Made by a program: the position numbers and the translations under genes. Below the pieces are notes generated by a model. That model was not told the DNA's origin, did not search any database, and saw only the letters and a list, made by a program, of their open reading frames with translations. This document shows positions 25,808-34,863 of a DNA stretch of 64,000 nt, piece after piece (positions within the stretch are counted from its first letter, which is position 1; each line of letters starts with the position of its first letter). The stretch is taken from positions 868,001 to 932,000 of the forward strand of contig NZ_CP146101.1 of assembly GCF_037023745.1 (NCBI RefSeq). Reading direction: 5' to 3'. Origin of the DNA: Streptomyces sp. SCSIO 30461. GTDB taxonomy: Bacteria > Actinomycetota > Actinomycetes > Streptomycetales > Streptomycetaceae.

Positions 25808-25980
25808 CGACAGGGATTACAGGGGAAATCGCTGACCAGCAGTTTCGTTCCCGTCCGGGCCTACAGGGCAATGACAGGGATTACAGGGTTGAACGTTCAA
25901 CCCTGTAATCCCTGTCATTGCCTGCGCTCATCCCTGTCGCCGTTTTCGCAGGTCAGCGATTTCTCCTGTAATCCCTGTCG
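25808..25980. repeat. 173-bp nested inverted repeats built on GACAGGGATTACAG
   Basis: An inner 56-bp perfect palindrome (25867-25922, centre AAC/GTT) is enclosed by outer 30-bp arms (25808-25837 and 25951-25980) with one mismatch. The 14-mer GACAGGGATTACAG occurs twice in each direction, once per arm, and a further CCCTGTC lies in the spacer. Such a structure can form a large cruciform and fits an origin (oriT or replication iterons) or a protein-binding centromere-like site. It lies about 0.5 kb before the MobF gene. Confidence 0.85.
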
Positions 25981-26488
25981 GGTTGGGGTGTCCGTGGCGG
26001 GGAGCGAACCCTGGTCGTCACGGAGCGTTTCTGCACTGGAGCAAGGGCTGCGCTGCGAGCAGCGACTGCACGCACCCGCCCCAAAGACGCCCCACGGCAA
26101 GCTCCGCCAGATCAGCAACTCGACTCGGCTGCGAGCGCCTGTCCCGCCGGGCGGACCGGATTTCAAGATCCACACCCGCCCGGCGGGAGAAGCGGAAGCA
26201 GCCCGGGCCACGGCGGTCGCAGGAGTCGTACGACGGCATGGAGTTGCGGGAACAGCCGCTGCCTGAACTCCACCGGAGAAGCCCCATGCCATATCGACTT
26301 ACCACTCCGAGCGGCCCGGATGCGGCCGCGTTGCCCCGGCTGGCCGGGGTTGCCCGCGAGGGTAACCCCCTTCGTCCTCTCCTTCTCTTTGATCTCCTTC
26401 TCTTTGATCACAGACGATCCGCACGCCGCCGAACCTCGACAGCCACGAGTGCAGATGCAGCGACGGCCCCCACGACAGGGGGATCCCC
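25981..26488. other. Non-coding stretch before the MobF relaxase
   Basis: No ORF here has an RBS or a recognisable product. It contains a tandem 15-bp repeat (TCTCCTTCTCTTTGA twice, 26378-26407) and leads to the RBS AGGGGGAT of the relaxase gene. The position next to the nested palindrome makes it a candidate transfer-origin region, but nothing in it proves that. Confidence 0.4.
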
Positions 26489-28146
26489 GTGGCTTGGCTG
26501 ACCAAGATCCGTACCGACGAGCAGGTCGAATACCGGCTGCGGCAGCAGGCCGGGTGTGCTGTGGTCGAGCAGACAGCCGTCATCGACGACGGAGACGAGA
26601 CGGTCGACTATCGCCTGCGTCCCGAGGGGGTACTCAGCTGGTCTGGGTGGGGGCCGGTCTCCACCTCGTCGGCCTGGTCGACGGCGAGGTCCTGGACGAG
26701 GAGGGCAAGAACGCGGCGCGCTGCCTGATGAACGGGTGTCACCCGGCGACCGGGGCTCGACTGCTCGGCTCGCGCAACTCGCTCCAAGCTCATCCGAAGT
26801 CCCAGCTGACCACGGCCCGTACGGTCGCAGCCCTGGTGGCGGTCGCCGAGAGGAGGGGCGTCGAACCCTCCGTCCTCCTGGAGGGCAAGCCCAACCAGCA
26901 GCGAGTCCTTGAGCGGATGCAGCGGATGGTGCACCACCGGGGCGAGGCCCACCGCATGCAAGTGGGGACGCTGCACAAGCTGGTCCGAGCGGCCGGCCTC
27001 TCCCTCACCGACATCTACGGAGAGGAGGAGCTCGCAGATGCCTGGGCGCACAAGGACCGCCGTGTCGACTCCCGTGTCCGCGGCTGGGATGTGGTCCTCG
27101 ACCTGCCGAAATCCGACAGCCTGCTGCATGGCCTCGTAGGCCTGTTGGACGCGGAAGACCTTCGCTCCCTGGCCATCCAGGCCATGCGCGACACGGTCGG
27201 ACAGCTGGAGCGGTGGTGCGCGTACGCGGTCGGCAGCGAGGACGGCGAGCGGATTCGGCTCGAGATCGGTGGGCTGATGGGCTGGGTCGTCATGCACGAG
27301 AGCGCGCGGCCCGTCCGGGCCGGGGAGCCCGGCGACCCTCATCTGCATCTGCACCTGGTGATCGCCAACCTCGCGTTGTGCGAGGACGGCAAGTGGCGCT
27401 CCATAGCCAACTCCGGCACCGACCTCCACCGGCACGCCTCCGCCGCCGACGCCTACTTCAAGGCGCGGTTCAGGGCGTTGACCTATGAGCGGTTCGGGGT
27501 CCGGCGCGAGCTGAACGAGCGCACTGGCGCCTGGGAGATCCGCGGCATCCCCGCCAAGCTGCGCGACGCGTACTCCCGCCGCGCCGCGCTCGTGGACGAG
27601 AAGGCCGGCGCCGACGCGAGCCGCCAGGAGAAGGCTGCGGTGTCTCTGGCGACCAAGCGCGACAAGCTCGATGCCGACGCAACCGTGATGCGCGCCAGCT
27701 GGCGCCAACGCGCCGAGGCGATGGGAGTCGACGTCGACGCGATGGTGACCGCAGCCGCTCCCGGGCCACCAGGACCGCAGAGCGCAGGAATTGGGCCGGA
27801 CGGTGGCCCGCGCATTCCGCCGCCGGACGAACTCGCCGCCATGGTCTTCGCTCCTGCGACGGGACTGACGGCCCACGAGAAGTCGTTCAGCCGCGCGCAG
27901 CTCCTGGCGGCCGTCGCGAACCGTCTTGAGTACGGCATCGACGCCGATCCGGACCGCTTGGAGCAACTCGCCGACCAAGTCCTCGCCGTCGAGGGGTACG
28001 CGGTGCGGGTGCCGTCGGTCGGCTCCACCCTGATGTCGTCCATCGACCGCTACACCACGCAGGACATCCTCAACGCCGAGAACGTCGTCACCACCCAGGC
28101 ACTCGCTAGGGTCGGCGACGGCTCGGCGAAGCTGAGCGTGGACTAG
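26489..28146 (+). pseudogene. MobF-type conjugative relaxase, frameshifted, then TAG
   Basis: It starts at GTG 26489 after AGGGGGAT (VAWLTKIRTDEQVEYRLRQQ). The frame must change near 26625-26635, in a run of five G, to continue as TQLVWVGAGLHLVGLVDGEV. The relaxase domain includes the His triad GDPHLHLHLVIANLAL (about 27340-27375), typical of TrwC/TraA MobF enzymes that nick oriT. An in-frame TAG at 28144 then ends the frame, but the same frame continues at once with FEIACGFPLSEEQRAVVIRM into the helicase part. Two lesions make this a probable pseudogene; a sequencing error in the G run cannot be excluded. Confidence 0.78.
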
Positions 28147-28212
28147 GCCGTCGCGGCCATCGGCATCTTCGAGATCGCCTGCGGCTTCCCGCTGTCCGAG
28201 GAGCAGCGGGCC

Positions 28213-30618
28213 GTGGTCATCCGGATGCTCACCGAAGGACACGGCATCGAGGCGGCCGTCGGAGCCGCGGGCGCGGGCAAGTCGACGCTGATGGACGCCT
28301 GCCGGATCGCCTGGGACGCCTCCGGCATCACCTACGCGGGGGCGTGCCTGAGCGCGGTGGCGGCGAAGAACCTCACCGAGTCCTCCGGCATCCCGTCCAA
28401 GACGGTCGCGGCATGGCTGCACGAGATCGAGAACGGCAAGGGCCTGCGCGGCGTGGACGTGCTGTGCATCGACGAAGCGACCATGGTCGACGACCGTGCA
28501 GCCGCCCGCTTGATGACCGAGGCCGCACGCACCGGCACGAAAATCATCGCGATCGGCGACCACCTGCAGCTCCAGGCGATCGGCCCCGGGGGCTGGTTCC
28601 GCGAGACCCACTACCTGGTCAACGGGCTCACCCTCACCGAGAACCGCCGCCAGGAGGACGCCGCCGAACGCGCCGCACTGGACATCTGGCGAACCGGCGA
28701 CCACGAACTTGCCCTGCGGATGCTCGCCGAGGGCGGCCGCGTACACGCCGCTGAAACCGCCGACGAAGCCCGCTCACAGATCCTCACCACCTGGGACGAG
28801 ATCCGCAGCCACTGGCCCAACCCACAGGACCTGGCCGCGAACCTGGCGGTACTCGCCGCCCGCAACTCCCACGTCGACGCCCTCAACCTCGGCGCGCAGC
28901 AGATCCGCCGCGCCGCCGGCGAACTCGGCGACGAACACACCTACGCCCTCCCCGGCGGCGACACCCTCACCCTCGCGGTCGGCGACCTGGTGCGCGTACG
29001 AGCGAACGACTATCGCTCCCGGCGCGGCGAAGGACCGGACGTGCTCAACGGGTACCGCGCCGTCATCACGGCGATGGACGCGGAACACCGGGTCAAGATC
29101 ACCTGGAGAGTCAAGGACGTCACGGCCGAGGCCGGCTACCGGTACGAGTCGGCGTGGGTGAAGCCCGAGCGGATCGCTTCCGGAGCGCTGTCGCTGGGCT
29201 ACGCCATGACGATCGCGGCGAGCCAAGGTCTGACCTGCCACACCTCGCTGATGTACGGACACGGAGCGAATGCTTTCGCCACCTACCCCGGCATCACGCG
29301 CGCTCGACGGGCCAACCACATCTGGCTACCCCTGGCGGTCATCGAGGACGAGGAGACCCAGGCCCGCCTCGGCACGGCCCGCAGCGAGAAGGAGCTGCTG
29401 CCGCGTGCGGTCCTCGCCTTCGCCCGGTTCCTGGGCCAGTCGAAGCCGGACCACATGATCTCCGACCTGCTCCGCGAGCGGCCGGCACCCGCGCAGCTTC
29501 CGGCCCAACCCGCGGCTACGGAAGCCCGGGCCACCGAACGCGTACCGCACCGGGCCCCACCCTGGAGCTCCCTCACACCCGCCGTCGAGCAGGCCGAACG
29601 CGAGGCCCACAGAAGGCGTCAGGCCTCCCATGCCCGGCCGGACTCGAAGTGGGAAGCCATCATGGCCGACGCCATCACGAAACTGCGCAGCCAGGACCAG
29701 GGCGTACTGACCCGCGCGCTCGCCACGGCATACGGCATCGAACTGCCGCCGCACACGGTCGACGAAGCCCAGGAAGCGATCACCCGGACCCGGCAACGGG
29801 TCAGCGAATTCGACGCACGCCTGGAAGCAGTGGAGCGCAAGCGGTACAAGCTGAGCAGCGAACAGAGAGAGCAACTCGGTCAGATGCGGCTGAAGTTGGA
29901 GCGGGTAGCGATCCTCCCGATTACGGCACGTCCATACGGATCCTTGAGCGTCGAGGGCTTGGCGCGGCAGCTTGCCGATGCTGAACACGGGGCCAGTCGC
30001 GCCGAGTTGGCGGTAGCGGAGGCGATCGAGACTGAGCGGCTCCTCAGCGAGCGGCTGGCAGCGGAGGGGACCACCGGACAGACACGAGGGGAGGCCTACG
30101 CCGTCGAACTCCACCGCCTCGTGGACCAGGTCGGTGAGCTGCTGGCCGACGACGACCGGTCCGAGTCAGGTGATGGCTCACAAGCGACAAGAGAGGCCTG
30201 GGAGGCCATCCGCACGAGCGACCTCGCCGGCGCACTCGGCATACCGCAGGACCCTGCGGAAGCACCGCAGGATCTTGGCCCGCAACTCGCTGAGCTGTGC
30301 GACAGAGCGTCCAGGCTCGGCCACGACCTGGACAAGCGGGCCAGGACGGAGCTGGCCTCCGCCCATCAACGCGCCGCGAGGGAACGGGAGGCCGTCCAGC
30401 GGTTTCGAAGCGTCGCCACCGAGCTGCAGGCCGAAGTGGCCCTACGCGACACGATTGCAACCCGGCACCCTGAGCTTCACGACATAGAGGAGAGTGCTCG
30501 ACTCAACCAGAGCCGGGGACAAGGTGAGGCCCCGACACCGCAGCAGGTGCCCGACGACGGTCAGTCCACTGCCGCCGAGCAGTCCCCGCCACAACCTCAG
30601 CGGAATCAGACGCGCTGA
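28213..30618 (+). CDS. TraA/RecD-like helicase part of broken MobF relaxase
   Basis: It is in the same frame as the relaxase upstream of the TAG at 28144. The first usable start after the stop is GTG 28213, without a convincing RBS, so it may not be made independently. The protein carries Walker A GAAGAGKST, Walker B VLCIDEATMVDD, QLQAIGPGGWF and a UvrD-like C-terminal motif AMTIAASQGLTCH, as in the superfamily 1B helicase half of MobF proteins. The C-terminal third is a charged coiled coil. With the N-terminal half it would make about 1376 residues, normal for this family. It is followed by a strong terminator. Confidence 0.7.
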   Translation: MVIRMLTEGHGIEAAVGAAGAGKSTLMDACRIAWDASGITYAGACLSAVAAKNLTESSGIPSKTVAAWLHEIENGKGLRGVDVLCIDEATMVDDRAAARLMTEAARTGTKIIAIGDHLQLQAIGPGGWFRETHYLVNGLTLTENRRQEDAAERAALDIWRTGDHELALRMLAEGGRVHAAETADEARSQILTTWDEIRSHWPNPQDLAANLAVLAARNSHVDALNLGAQQIRRAAGELGDEHTYALPGGDTLTLAVGDLVRVRANDYRSRRGEGPDVLNGYRAVITAMDAEHRVKITWRVKDVTAEAGYRYESAWVKPERIASGALSLGYAMTIAASQGLTCHTSLMYGHGANAFATYPGITRARRANHIWLPLAVIEDEETQARLGTARSEKELLPRAVLAFARFLGQSKPDHMISDLLRERPAPAQLPAQPAATEARATERVPHRAPPWSSLTPAVEQAEREAHRRRQASHARPDSKWEAIMADAITKLRSQDQGVLTRALATAYGIELPPHTVDEAQEAITRTRQRVSEFDARLEAVERKRYKLSSEQREQLGQMRLKLERVAILPITARPYGSLSVEGLARQLADAEHGASRAELAVAEAIETERLLSERLAAEGTTGQTRGEAYAVELHRLVDQVGELLADDDRSESGDGSQATREAWEAIRTSDLAGALGIPQDPAEAPQDLGPQLAELCDRASRLGHDLDKRARTELASAHQRAAREREAVQRFRSVATELQAEVALRDTIATRHPELHDIEESARLNQSRGQGEAPTPQQVPDDGQSTAAEQSPPQPQRNQTR

Positions 30619-30626
30619 CGGACAGA

Positions 30627-30662
30627 GCGTTTCGGGCCCACGGGATGGTGGGCCCGAAACGC
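30627..30662. terminator. Bidirectional terminator between convergent genes
   Basis: Perfect 15-bp arms GCGTTTCGGGCCCAC (30627-30641) and GTGGGCCCGAAACGC (30648-30662) with a 6-nt loop lie between the helicase stop (30618) and the end of the minus-strand gene at 30686. Confidence 0.8.
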
Positions 30663-30685
30663 CTTCGCGGGTATCGGCTCCACTC

Positions 30686-30967
30686 TCAGCCGGTAAAACT
30701 GAGCTGCAGCACGGTCAGCGTCTTGGTGATCTGACCGACCAGGAGCACGGCGATGGCGTGCTCGGTCACGAGCATCCGAACGACACCGTCGTCCTCGCCG
30801 TACGGCTCCGTCGCACCGATCGGGTCCTCACAGGCCGCCGCGAGCGCGAGCGACAGCCGCTCACTCGCGGCGGCCTCCGACAGTCGTCGCGGGTCCCGCA
30901 CCCCACGGTACGCGGCATCGGCGACAGGAGGGGAGGGAGCGCGGAGGGTGTGTGATTCACGCGGCAT
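30686..30967 (-). CDS. Small hypothetical protein coupled to integrase
   Basis: The ATG at 30967 lies inside the end of the integrase gene (overlap 11 bp), so translation is probably coupled. The 93-residue product is acidic and Ala-rich in the middle (SEAAASERLSLALAAACEDP) and ends with a hydrophobic segment (MLVTEHAIAVLLVGQITKTL). I do not recognise it. Position after an integrase suggests a role in element maintenance, which is only a guess. Confidence 0.5.
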   Translation of the reverse strand: MPRESHTLRAPSPPVADAAYRGVRDPRRLSEAAASERLSLALAAACEDPIGATEPYGEDDGVVRMLVTEHAIAVLLVGQITKTLTVLQLSFTG

Positions 30968-32612
30968 CGACGGCCTCCTCCTGGAGCTGACGGACGATGG
31001 CGCGCCGACCCCGGCTGACCTCGATCAGCCCGTCCTTCTTGAGCTGACTGAAGGCGCGGTGGGCGGTACCAACAGAGACGCCGTGCGCCTGGGCGATGTC
31101 GCCGATCGTGGGCACGTCCTCCCCGGGAAGCATCGTGCCGTCCTTGATGGCCTCGGCGAGCTCCTGGGCGATGGTTTCCCAGGGAGCGAGCTCGCGGGGT
31201 GGAGCCGCTTCGGCCTTGATGACGCGGCCGATGGGCCCCACCTCCGTGTCCGGACGGGCCACGACGGATGCCTCGCACTGACCGCACAGGGCCTCGGCTC
31301 CGTCGGCAGTGACCACGAGCATCGCCCACAGTGATTCGTTGCCGCACTCGCAGAGCAGCCGCAGTCCGTTGACGACAGTGGTGACCGGCTGCTCGGTCAC
31401 CAGACCTTCGGGTACGGGGAGTTGCTTGGCGAAGATGGTGACGGCCTTGCGATCCGCAGTGGGCAGGAACGCCGCGTAGTGCTTGAGCGTCGTCGCTCCG
31501 CCACCGCCGTGTCCGACGCGGCCGGCGACGGTGCGGACGTCGGCTCCGGCACCCAGGAGCTCGGTCACGTTGTACGCGCGGAGGTCCTTCAGGCGATGGG
31601 TGTGGATCTTTAGCGTCTTTGCCAGGCGGCGGTATCGCTGGCTGACGGTTGCCGGGATGAGCGGGGTCGAGCTGTCGCCCTCACCGGAGAACACAAAGGC
31701 GTCGCGGGCGAGTTCACCGCCGAGCGCCTTGCAGCGTTCCTCGGCACGATCGCGGTGGGCGGCCAGAACGGAGCGCGTGATGAGATCGATGGCCTGCTTG
31801 CGGTGCTGATGCGTTTTGGTGTCCTTGATGCGGCGGCCGTTGTTCGAGTGCTTCACGAACAGCTCAAGCCGGTCGAGGTCGATGTCCGACCAGCGCAGGG
31901 CGCACATCTCGCCGCGGCGCGAGCCGGTCACCATGGTCATGAACAGGAACGTGCCCCAGTCCAGGTCGCGCTGCCAGGCGGTGTTGAGGACGAGGGCCGC
32001 CTCCTCGGGAGTCGGCGGGTCCGGGTTCGGCTGTGGCTGGGAAGGCGGCTCGGCGAGGGCGGCGACGTTCGTGGTCACGTAGCCCCAGCGCAGGCCGCGT
32101 TCGAGTGCCGGGCGCAGGATGAAGTGAATCTTGCGGACCGTGTTCGCGGCCAGCGGCTCGCACACGTGCTTCTCCTTGGTCTTCGGGTCGGTCTTCCCGT
32201 TGCGCCGGCCTTCGCACTGCTCGCGGCACTTCCGCAGCCGGGAGTAGAAGAGCTCGAGCATCTCGGCGGTGACCTTGTTGGCCTTCATGTCGCCGAAGGT
32301 CGGCTTGAGGTAGTTGCGGATGATGCCCTCGGCCCGCTCGTGCGAGGTGTCCTCGTCGAGCTCGGCGACGTCGAGCCAGCGGTCGAGGAGGAAGGACATG
32401 GTGACCGCGCGTTTGGGGTGGCGCTGCTCGTCGACCTGGTGGAGGAGCTTGGTGCGGGCCTTCTCCGCTTCGGGGAGCGTTGCGGCCTGCTCGTAGAGGT
32501 AGATCTTCCTCTTTGTGAGCGGATCGCGTCCGACGTAGACGCTCGCTTGGTAGCCGGATCCGTTGCGCCGGATGCGACCTCGCTGAGGGGCTTCGACCTT
32601 GGTGTTCGTCAT
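30957..32612 (-). CDS. Tyrosine integrase with C-terminal GntR-like wHTH domain
   Basis: The start ATG 32612 (TNTKVEAPQRGRIRRNGSGY) is chosen over the longer frame from 32696, which begins at the att repeat. It has an N-terminal Arm-binding region, a core-binding SAM-like domain, and catalytic motifs TGSRRGEMCALRW (Arg about 229), HRLKDLRAYN (about 337-343), VGHGG (His about 369) and LKHYAAF (Tyr about 378). A CxxC pair follows (CECGN, CGQCE). The last 75 residues (IAQELAEAIKDGTMLPGEDV then PTIGDIAQAHGVSVGTAHRA) are a GntR-type winged helix. It probably integrates element B at the adjacent tRNA-Arg sequence; the added domain may autoregulate. Confidence 0.9.
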   Translation of the reverse strand: MTNTKVEAPQRGRIRRNGSGYQASVYVGRDPLTKRKIYLYEQAATLPEAEKARTKLLHQVDEQRHPKRAVTMSFLLDRWLDVAELDEDTSHERAEGIIRNYLKPTFGDMKANKVTAEMLELFYSRLRKCREQCEGRRNGKTDPKTKEKHVCEPLAANTVRKIHFILRPALERGLRWGYVTTNVAALAEPPSQPQPNPDPPTPEEAALVLNTAWQRDLDWGTFLFMTMVTGSRRGEMCALRWSDIDLDRLELFVKHSNNGRRIKDTKTHQHRKQAIDLITRSVLAAHRDRAEERCKALGGELARDAFVFSGEGDSSTPLIPATVSQRYRRLAKTLKIHTHRLKDLRAYNVTELLGAGADVRTVAGRVGHGGGGATTLKHYAAFLPTADRKAVTIFAKQLPVPEGLVTEQPVTTVVNGLRLLCECGNESLWAMLVVTADGAEALCGQCEASVVARPDTEVGPIGRVIKAEAAPPRELAPWETIAQELAEAIKDGTMLPGEDVPTIGDIAQAHGVSVGTAHRAFSQLKKDGLIEVSRGRRAIVRQLQEEAVDAA

Positions 32613-32696
32613 GCTGCGGAACCTACTGACGGCTAATGCCACGGCTATGACGAACAGCGCGCCTACCTCAGAGAGGTAAACGCGCTGGTCAGACAC

Positions 32697-32740
32697 TGTG
32701 CCCCCGGCAGGATTCGAACCTGCGACACCCGCTTTAGGAG
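32697..32740. repeat. att site: 44-bp copy of the tRNA-Arg(CCT) 3' end
   Basis: The sequence starting TGTGCCCCCGGCAGGATTCG at 32697 is identical for 44 bp to 60350-60393 and corresponds to the T arm, variable loop and part of the anticodon arm of the tRNA. Directly after it the two sites diverge. It marks the left end of element A and the right end of element B. Confidence 0.9.
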
Positions 32741-33117
32741 TGGGATCGAATCCTTGCCGGGGGGTGCCTGGCGCTGCCGTGCGATGCTGTTTCCCCTGGT
32801 CAGAACCGCTCGGCGAGCCACTTGGTCCGGCTCATGCGGCCCTGTATCGGGCAGTCCGCTCACGCATCGCTCACGCACTGAGGTGCCTCGGTGTCGTGCT
32901 GGCGCATCTCCATCTCTTCGTAGTGGAGTCTGCGGGGACCCGGTTCGTTCTTGCGGCCTTCCAACGCCTTGCGGAGTTGCCGCTCCGGCAACATGCGCAA
33001 GCACCCGCGCTGATTGGCATGAGCACGTCGAGGAGCTTCTTGGCTGAACCATGGGATGCTGGCTGCTCCCTTTGGCAAAGTGATCGTCACTGCTAGACGA
33101 TTCTCGTGAGGAACCTT
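32741..33117. other. Gap between att site and hsdM
   Basis: This 377-bp stretch holds no supported gene; open frames over it are by-products of the tRNA-like sequence. The hsd operon promoter should lie near its right end. AGGA at 33109-33112 serves as RBS for hsdM. Confidence 0.5.
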
Positions 33118-34863
33118 GTGAGTACGCTCGGTAGCTTCATCTGGTCGATCGCTGACCAGCTTCGGGGGCCCTATCGCCCCAACCAGTACGGGACTGTGAT
33201 CCTTCCGTTCACGATCCTGAGACGGCTCGATTGCGTACTTGAGCCGGACCGTGCGGTGGTACGAGAGCTGGCTGCGAGGTACGAGAACCCGAACCGGCTC
33301 AAGGTCGAGGTCAAGAAGGCCACGGGGCGGACGTTCTACAACACCTCCAACTACGAATTCGCGAACCTGCTGGCCGATGCGGATGGGCTGGCGGACAACC
33401 TCGCTGACTACATTGACCGGTTCTCGGCCGATGTGGACGTGTTCGAGTATTTTGACTTTAAGAAGGAGATCCTGGCCCTGGAGAAGGCTGGACTGCTGCG
33501 CGAGATCGTCAAGTCCTTCGGCGCCGTCGACCTGCATCCCAAAGTGGTGTCCAACGCCGACATGGGGGATGCGTTCGAGTACATCATCCGCAAGTTCAAC
33601 GAGGCCGCGAACGAGACCTCCGGAGACCACTACACGCCGCGCGACGCGATCCGGCTGCTGGTCGACCTGCTCTTCGCGGAGAAGGACGTCGACCTCTCCG
33701 AGGGCGACATCATCCGGTCGCTGTACGACCCAACCGCCGGCACCGGCGGCATGCTCTCCTTGGCAGAGGAGCACCTGCTCGCCCAGAACTCCGAGGCGAA
33801 GCTGAGCCTGTACGGCCAGGAGTACAACCCGCAGTCGTACGCCATCTGCAAGTCCGACCTGCTCGCCAAGGGCCACTACGCGACCAACATTGCCTTTGGT
33901 AACACGCTCACCGACGACGCCTTCAAGGGCCGCCAGTTCGACTATTGCATGTCCAACCCGCCCTACGGGGTGGACTGGAAGCAGTACGCCAAGGCGGTCA
34001 AGGCGGAGCGCGACTCCGCCGGCCCCTACGGCCGATTCGCACCGGGACTCCCTGCGACCTCGGACGGCCAAATGCTTTTCTTGCTCCACCTGGCCCACAA
34101 GATGCGCGCACCCGAGGATGGCGGCGGCCGCGTCGGCATCATCATGAACGGCTCGCCGCTCTTCAACGGCGCCGCCGAATCTGGCCCCTCCAACATCCGC
34201 AGGTGGCTGCTGGAGAACGACCTGGTCGAGGCGATCGTCGCACTGCCGACCAACATGTTCTTCAACACCGGCATCGCCACCTACATCTGGATCCTCGACA
34301 ACACCAAGCACCCCGACCGCCAGGGCAAGGTCCAGCTCATCGACGGCACGTCGTTCTGGACCAAGATGCGCAAGAACCTGGGGTCAAAGGGACGCGAGAT
34401 TAGCGACGATGACCGCGCCGAGGTCGTGCGGTTGTACGCCGACTTCGAGGACGCTGATCCCGACCTTTCTACGGTGCTGCGCAACGAAGAGTTCGGCTAC
34501 TGGACCATTACCGTCGAGCGTCCCCTGCTCGATGAGGACGGGAACCCTGTCGTCGACCGTAAGGGCAAGCCGAAGCCCGACTCGAAAAAGCGTGAAACCG
34601 AAAACGTGCCTTTTACCTATGGCGGCTCAACCACCAGCGCGGCAGGGGAGCGCGAAGTCATCCAGATGTACTTCGACGCGGACGTGAAACCGCACGTTCC
34701 TGACGCCTGGATCGACTGGACCAAGACCAAGACCGGCTACGAGATTCCCTTCACCCGCTACTTCTACAGGTACACCCCGCCCCGCCCGCTCTCCGAGATC
34801 GACGCCGACCTGGAGAAGCAGGTCGCCAAGATCCTGGATCTCCTGCGGGAGGTCGAGGGATGA
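33118..34863 (+). CDS. hsdM: Type I restriction-modification DNA methyltransferase (M subunit)
   Basis: The start GTG 33118 is chosen (after GAGGAA; STLGSFIWSIADQLRGPYRP is the usual beginning), with GTG 33106 possible. The 581-residue product has the N-terminal helical HsdM_N domain and the N6-adenine methyltransferase domain with SAM motif DPTAGTGGML (about residue 203) and catalytic NPPYG (about 280). It methylates the recognition adenine together with HsdS. First gene of an operon in which hsdS overlaps its stop by ATGA and hsdR follows directly. It appears intact, protecting the host DNA and stabilising the element. Confidence 0.95.
   Translation: MSTLGSFIWSIADQLRGPYRPNQYGTVILPFTILRRLDCVLEPDRAVVRELAARYENPNRLKVEVKKATGRTFYNTSNYEFANLLADADGLADNLADYIDRFSADVDVFEYFDFKKEILALEKAGLLREIVKSFGAVDLHPKVVSNADMGDAFEYIIRKFNEAANETSGDHYTPRDAIRLLVDLLFAEKDVDLSEGDIIRSLYDPTAGTGGMLSLAEEHLLAQNSEAKLSLYGQEYNPQSYAICKSDLLAKGHYATNIAFGNTLTDDAFKGRQFDYCMSNPPYGVDWKQYAKAVKAERDSAGPYGRFAPGLPATSDGQMLFLLHLAHKMRAPEDGGGRVGIIMNGSPLFNGAAESGPSNIRRWLLENDLVEAIVALPTNMFFNTGIATYIWILDNTKHPDRQGKVQLIDGTSFWTKMRKNLGSKGREISDDDRAEVVRLYADFEDADPDLSTVLRNEEFGYWTITVERPLLDEDGNPVVDRKGKPKPDSKKRETENVPFTYGGSTTSAAGEREVIQMYFDADVKPHVPDAWIDWTKTKTGYEIPFTRYFYRYTPPRPLSEIDADLEKQVAKILDLLREVEG

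Noticed and set aside
25808..25980. CRISPR-like repeats
   Set aside because: The GACAGGGATTACAG copies are arranged as nested inverted repeats without regular unique spacers, and no cas gene is near.
32698..33096. 132-codon frame starting MPPAGFEPATPAL
   Set aside because: The known mistranslation of tRNA sequence read in antisense; it begins in the att copy.
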